This document shows, piece after piece, positions 59,286 to 64,000 of a stretch of DNA of 64,000 nucleotides. The stretch's first letter is position 1. Each line of letters begins with the position of its first letter. The position numbers were made by a program, and so were the translations under genes. The notes under the pieces were generated by a model. The model was not told the DNA's origin, did no database searches, and was given only the letters and a program-made list of their open reading frames with translations. This DNA is from Xanthostigma xanthostigma (lineage: Eukaryota > Arthropoda > Insecta > Raphidioptera > Raphidiidae): contig OY754475.1 of the NCBI GenBank assembly GCA_963575645.1, positions 2,790,001 through 2,854,000 of the forward strand, in the 5' to 3' direction.

Positions 59286-60059
59286 ATGGAATACTCAAAG
59301 TGCATCTGTTTTTACGTGCTCCTTCTTGTGATCAAGTTGGCATCATCTTCCGAAGAATCGACTACCCCGGAATATAAACTTCTTAAACGCGTCTACAATC
59401 AATGCGAACAATCTGATAACATGTTCAAATGTTTGAAATTACAAGCATTGAAAGTTGTTGATCGTGCTATGAACACCGAATCAATCAATTTGGTTGACGG
59501 AATATCGTTTGTTCGTACGGCTGAAGGAAGAAGTTTCAGCAGCAGTTACGTTCCTCTGAACGACGATCGCTTGGATGAATTGAAGAGTAATGAAATCGAT
59601 GGACTCTTGGTTGATCGTGCCCAACGGTTTTTGGATAACCATAAAATCGAAGTGTCCATGTCGAGGCTATTAGAAGAAGGACGCAAGAAGAAGGATAAAG
59701 GCATGGGTGGCATGATTGCCATGATGGCAATGATGAAGGGAGGTTTGATTGCAATGGGTATGAAAGGTATTGCATTGATTGCCGGTAAAGCGTTGCTGGT
59801 TGGCAAGATCGCTTTGACCCTTAGCGTCATCCTTGGCTTGAAGAAGTTGCTGTCTAGCGAAGGTCACGAGAAAACCACGTACGAAATTGTCAAGCATCCA
59901 CATGTCTCGCATAGCAATTCGTATTCTTCGAGCCATTATGGTGGGGATGAGTACGAAGGAGGCGGCGGAGGCGGCGGCCATTATCACAGAAGTCTTAGCG
60001 GCGACGATATGATGATGCAAGATAGGGCTTACAGAGCTTACGTTCCGAAGAAGCAGTAA
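59286..60059 (+). CDS. Osiris family protein, intronless, opposite strand (gene I)
   Basis: A single 257-codon frame carries the whole Osiris layout. Signal peptide is MEYSKCICFYVLLLVIKLAS. Cysteines 40 and 49 lie in YNQCEQSDNMFKCLKLQALKVVDR. LVDGISFVR and a linker ending RFLDNHKIEVSMSRLLEEG follow, then GRKKKDKGMGGMIAMMAMM directly, with no intron where the other genes have one. The hydrophobic block runs about residues 139-187 (MKGIALIAGKALL to VILGLKKLL). Next are EKTTYEIVKHPHV, a Ser/Tyr/His stretch, seven Gly, and a close of RAYRAYVPKKQ. It is the only plus-strand gene. By position next to the Osi9 group it may be Osi8 (or Osi7), which I infer from known cluster order and do not assert. 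No clear TATA was found. Confidence 0.9.
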   Translation: MEYSKCICFYVLLLVIKLASSSEESTTPEYKLLKRVYNQCEQSDNMFKCLKLQALKVVDRAMNTESINLVDGISFVRTAEGRSFSSSYVPLNDDRLDELKSNEIDGLLVDRAQRFLDNHKIEVSMSRLLEEGRKKKDKGMGGMIAMMAMMKGGLIAMGMKGIALIAGKALLVGKIALTLSVILGLKKLLSSEGHEKTTYEIVKHPHVSHSNSYSSSHYGGDEYEGGGGGGGHYHRSLSGDDMMMQDRAYRAYVPKKQ

Positions 60060-60366
60060 AGGAATTTTTCGATTGATCTGAATTTTTGAAGCAGTATTAA
60101 AATCTTGGTGTAGTGACGTTCTTTGTTTTTGTCTTGCCACGTTCGATTGTGTAAAAGTGATGCTTCCAGCAGTTTTTGGAAACGTCATGTTTTTATGATT
60201 GAACGGTTTAAATGGGCAGTAATCTATAAAAAAGATTTCTTTTCTGTCCTGATTGTACATACATCGTTCGTGAAGTTGACTTTTATTTATTTAATTTATA
60301 TTATAGCTAAAGAATTGTTATTTATTTAATTTATTCTTAATTATTTGTATTTTTTGTACTGCAACT

Positions 60367-60372
60367 AATAAA
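60367..60372 (+). promoter_or_regulatory. Poly(A) signal of gene I
   Basis: AATAAA lies about 310 bases after the stop, followed by a T-rich downstream region. Confidence 0.55.
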
Positions 60373-61194
60373 ACACCTTTTGAGCTCCGTACATTATTTT
60401 TTTTTATTACAAAAGCACCCTTAAATCATTTCAACCGTTTGTTAAGTATTCTTATATGTTTTCACTTTTAAATTAAATTTTGGGATGATACAAAAGTTAA
60501 TAGTTCTTTCCAAAATTAATTATTAACCTAGAATTTATTATATACATTTTTTAATTAATTTAACTGATAACGAAGGATTTAATTACGTGGTGTGTGTGTG
60601 TCACTAAACGCTTCAAAGAAAAGCTCCAAAAATGCTTTAATTTTAGCGACAACGGATTTTTGAACAAATCATTGATAATTCTATTGAATTCATGAATTTA
60701 AAAATACTAGCTAATTAAATATGATAATGTTATTTAAACAATCATTAATTATATTAATTACAGTTTGTTTTATTATAACTTTGATTATTAGTGCGTTCTA
60801 TACATTGTTCCAGTTTTGGATGGTCGCCCACAAGTTTAATGATCCTGTTTAACTTTACCACTTTAATAGTCATTACGCTTAATTAATAATTACTGTTAGA
60901 AATATATTTTTTTCAATAATGAGACAAAACATATTTTATTAAAACCGAATTGGTACGATATTTATAAAGTTTCAATGTATTTTTTCAGATCAATAAGTTT
61001 GTTTTATTAGTAAAAAATTCATCCCAAAACTCAAAACTTTCAAATTATAAAAAAACCCGTAAAATTTAAATTTGGACGATATTTAAAGATTGGTTTATGG
61101 GGCCAGAAACTTAGGTTCACAGGGTTATTTCGTGCGGGTTATTTTCACAGTTAAGCAGGGGTACACAATTTCCTTATTACTTTTTCTAAGTTAT

Positions 61195-61434
61195 TTATGG
61201 GAAGACCACGCGAATAATTTATGGGAAGACCACACGAATAATTTATGGGAAGACCACGCGAATAATTTATGGGAAGACCACGCGAATAATTTATGGGAAG
61301 ACCACGCGAATAATTTATGGGAAGACCACGCAAATAATTTATGGGAAGACCACGCGAATAATTTATGGGAAGACCACGCGAATAATTTATGGGAAGACCA
61401 CGCGAATAATTTATGGGAAGACCACGCGAATAAT
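61195..61434. repeat. 24-bp minisatellite, 10 units
   Basis: There are ten head-to-tail copies of a 24-base unit (TTATGGGAAGACCACGCG plus AATAAT), with single-base variants in the second and sixth units. As 24 is a multiple of three, frames stay open on both strands (LWEDHAN on plus, GLPINYS on minus). I regard these as by-products of the array, not genes. Confidence 0.9.
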
Positions 61435-62597
61435 TTAGAAAAATATTTTTTATTTTTTTGGGAAAAAATGTCATTGATTCCGAGTCATTAATAATTAATC
61501 AGACAACTTTTTCTAAAAAACGAAAGTGGTAAAACAGAAAGTATTTTTTTGTAGCATTGGCATTATCTATATTGCATTTTCATGCTTGATTTATTGTCTC
61601 CAGTTTTAATAATTTGAGCACTAAATTAAACAACACTTGCATTTTCTGGGCCCAGATAACCCTGACTGCGCAGTTGGTGGAATAAAAATAAAATGGGTTG
61701 CACGTTATCGGTTAATATTTCACGCAATCAATCGAATCTTTTTTGAAAATTTGAAAAATCATATATTTTCAGATTATAATGTATTTTTAGAAACAGAAAT
61801 TTGTGTTGCTTTTGATTAATTTTAAAAAATAACTGTCCCCAAAATTCATGGTCCTTATTTACTAAACTAGTTTTAAAGGTTTGATAACAATATTGAAATC
61901 ATTCTTTGCTTTTTTATAACACCACAAAATTTATGTCATAACACTTCGAACCCTGTAAGACAGTTGGTTTGTTTTTTTTTTTTTGTTTCAAAATTTGATT
62001 ACATCTATAAACATTCCTTTTTCCGTTTAACTATCTGCAATTTAACATTTCAACTGTTACTAATATTTGGAAGAGCTTAAAATCAATAAAATAGGTCAGT
62101 TCTTTTTAAATTTTATTTAGAAATAAATTACATTAATAAATATATATATAAATAAATAAATAAATAATTGTTTTTATAAATAATACCCACTTTTTTTCTA
62201 AATTCAAAACTACGTAAAAACACATACTTTGGTATTTGGGGTTATAGATAAATTCATAGGCAAACAAAAATTGTGTTTGTTATCACAGAAGACATTACGT
62301 CAAACTACTACGTTTTTTGCTAATTTTTCGGTCTATTATTCCTCACAGAGATCAAATAAATTCATATTTGCAATTACTAAAACAGTTTTAAATATTTATG
62401 ATTCCAAAGCGAAACAACAGATCTTATTTTTTTATTGAGCAAACAATTTTGTTTTGGTAAAATTAAGCACAATCTTTTTTTTTCAATTTGATCTCGAATA
62501 AATGCCGTAGAGCAAAATGTTTCCAATATACATAAATGCGCATAATTTTTTATATTACATAAATAATTAGCCATCTGATTCGACCAAAATTGAGCAA

Positions 62598-62603
62598 TTT
62601 ATT
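62598..62603 (-). promoter_or_regulatory. Poly(A) signal of gene J
   Basis: AATAAA on the minus strand lies about 60 bases past the gene J stop. Confidence 0.5.
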
Positions 62604-62662
62604 TACTGATTGAAATCATTGGCTAAGGTAAATAATTAAACCCTGATCTTAATTCGTAATCA

Positions 62663-63237
62663 TCAGTACCCTTTCCAATGTTCATCTTGAAAATATTCAT
62701 TAGTTTTTCCCAAATTTGCCGATGAATCCTCACCAACCACGTTTGGTGAGGGTGTTGAAAGATATTGTTGATTATCGGATGTTGATGAAATATTGTCATT
62801 AATGCCCGTAGAATCTGGTTGGGAATAAACAGACTGTTCCTGTGCGGAATAGACGGGCTTTTCAGGCTGGGGATATCCTCTGTATGCAAGTTTAGATGCA
62901 GCAAAACTTCTTTGCCATCCCCCATGACCGCCGCCGCCGCCGCCTCCGTAACCGCCTCCTTCATGACCACCTCCGTCGGAGGCGTAAACGATGGTCTTTT
63001 CGGTTGCGCCTCCCCCACCCCCAGACAACTTTTTCAAAGAGATTATCAACGATATGACCAAAGCTATTTTGGCAGCAATTAGTGCGGCTCCAGCGATTGC
63101 AGCGATTTTTGCCATCGCCATTTTGTACATCATTGCCATCATCATACCACCTACTAGCAATGCGCCGCCCATTCCTTTCTTTCCTTTTTTGCCACCTTTG
63201 CCGCCGCCTCCGCCAAAACCTCCGCCGCCCTTGCGAC
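62663..63237 (-). CDS. Osiris family protein, last exon (gene J, partial)
   Basis: The second exon starts after acceptor ATATTTTAG at 63237, in phase 1, and encodes about 190 residues. It opens GRKGGGGFGGGGGKGGKKGKK, a Gly-spaced version of the family's basic run. The hydrophobic block is LLVGGMMMAMMYKMAMAKIA to IALVISLIISLKKL. A Gly-rich stretch with ATEKTIVYAS follows, then WQRSFAASKLAYRGYPQPEK. Unlike the neighbours, the protein continues about 70 residues past the AYRGY motif (PVYSAQEQSVYSQPDS to YFQDEHWKGY), polar and Ser/Gln/Tyr-rich. The signal-peptide exon must lie right of the window. Position beyond gene I suggests Osi7 (or Osi6), unproven. Confidence 0.85.
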
Positions 63238-64000
63238 CTAAAATATAAATAATTATTTTTTTAATACACACGTTCTTTAAAATGGAAATATATTTTTAAA
63301 TAGAATAGGTAGAAAGTTTTTTAAGTTAAACGGTTTTATTGTACAATCGATCATGTACTGAAAACTAGAAAATAGGGGGGAACATTACATTAAGGTCAAA
63401 GAAGACAGCTGAATATGATTCTCAATCTCAAACAAATAAAAGTTTTCTACTAAAAGTATTGTCTTTGGAACTACATACGTATGCAAAATTTCAACTCAAT
63501 CAGATAACAGGATTTTTTAATTCGTCAAAAGCTGTGATATCTCTATCTCTTAGAAGTTGATGATTATCAATGATTTCAGGAAACATGACTAAGTTAGACT
63601 TAATTAATAATAGCCTAAAATCGGACACGATCTTTTTAAAATGCCTCCAAACATGTCATGCCAAATGCATTGCATACTAATTATATTTGCATTAAAGAAC
63701 GCTATTTGCATTTTTGTTTTTGTTTCAAATCGTTGATTTTTATATAGCGGATGTATTTTATACATGAAGTGTTATAGTTACTGACCTTAATGAATCTTAT
63801 AAATTATATCTTAATTAGAAATGCAGGTTTATCTTAAATAATTATTTTGGAATCGTATTATAATTAATTTTAAACGAACCTAATTTAAAGAATTTAAAAT
63901 AACCTGAAATAAACTTGAGAGTGGATATCTATTTTTGGATTCGAAAACTGCATGGGTAAATCATTTTCAAAATAGATTATATTTTTTGTACATTTTTTAG
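63238..64000. other. Intron of gene J running off the window
   Basis: AT-rich sequence with no exon found. The first exon of gene J is expected beyond the right edge. Confidence 0.5.

Larger units (their letters stand above)
60060..62662. other. Intergenic between genes I and J (convergent)
   Basis: It holds the 3' UTR and poly(A) signal of gene I, a 24-bp minisatellite (61195-61434), an AT-rich (TA/AAATAAAT) microsatellite (about 62140-62168), and the poly(A) signal of gene J. No other gene is seen. Confidence 0.5.

Noticed and set aside
59536..60260. Long minus-strand frames opposite gene I
   Set aside because: They are antisense shadows of the gene I coding sequence without family features.
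61090..61491. Repeat protein with NLWEDHA units
   Set aside because: The frame is kept open only by a 24-bp satellite. The opposite strand is equally open, with no start context or homology.

Overview
This is an AT-rich insect genomic window, most likely from a moth or butterfly (Lepidoptera). The evidence is eukaryotic: two-exon genes with GT-AG introns, TATA plus TCAGT core promoters, and many short dispersed repeats. Several repeats have a familiar lepidopteran look, such as the 'accgacttcaaaaaagg' family, a short element ending 'ttataatattagtatgg', and tRNA-headed SINE pieces. The species cannot be named from the sequence alone.

Every gene I can support belongs to the Osiris (DUF1676) family, so the window is an internal section of the insect Osiris cluster. 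The standard layout is a signal peptide, a two-cysteine segment, a variable linker, then Glu-Gly interrupted by a phase-1 intron. The second exon opens with a basic Arg/Lys run, followed by a long hydrophobic Met/Ala/Leu segment, a Gly-rich or His-rich tail and a terminal Ala-Tyr-Arg-Gly-Tyr-like motif. Genes on the minus strand, left to right, are: A, first exon only, 791-1097; B, five exons, 2871-9365; C, a reduced gene, 13507-14425; D, a reduced gene, 18250-20515; and four related Osi9-type paralogs, E 24981-26289, F 28938-29809, G 33490-35265 and H 41409-43030. Gene I, 59286-60059, is on the plus strand and intronless. Gene J, 62663 to beyond the right edge, is minus strand with only its last exon in view.

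Family knowledge says Osiris proteins are secretory or endosomal membrane proteins of cuticle-forming epithelia, expressed together in pulses around cuticle deposition. One silkworm Osi9 copy has been reported in silk fibre. The Gly-rich, Trp-punctuated tails of E and G fit an extracellular or fibre-like role, but that is inference. Five of the minus-strand genes (B, E, F, G, H) carry a TATA box 31-34 bases upstream of a TCAGT-like or CAGTT initiator, consistent with co-regulation.

Intergenic DNA and introns are full of small transposable elements: foldback and TIR MITEs, a 3' end of a non-LTR retrotransposon beside gene A, at least seven copies of one short dispersed repeat, SINE fragments, a 24-bp x10 minisatellite, and a 210-bp-arm palindrome. 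The 16-kb stretch between H and I has no recognisable protein gene but holds one orphan exon-like segment (54239-54312). No prokaryotic, viral, CRISPR or rRNA feature was seen, and no intact tRNA gene.
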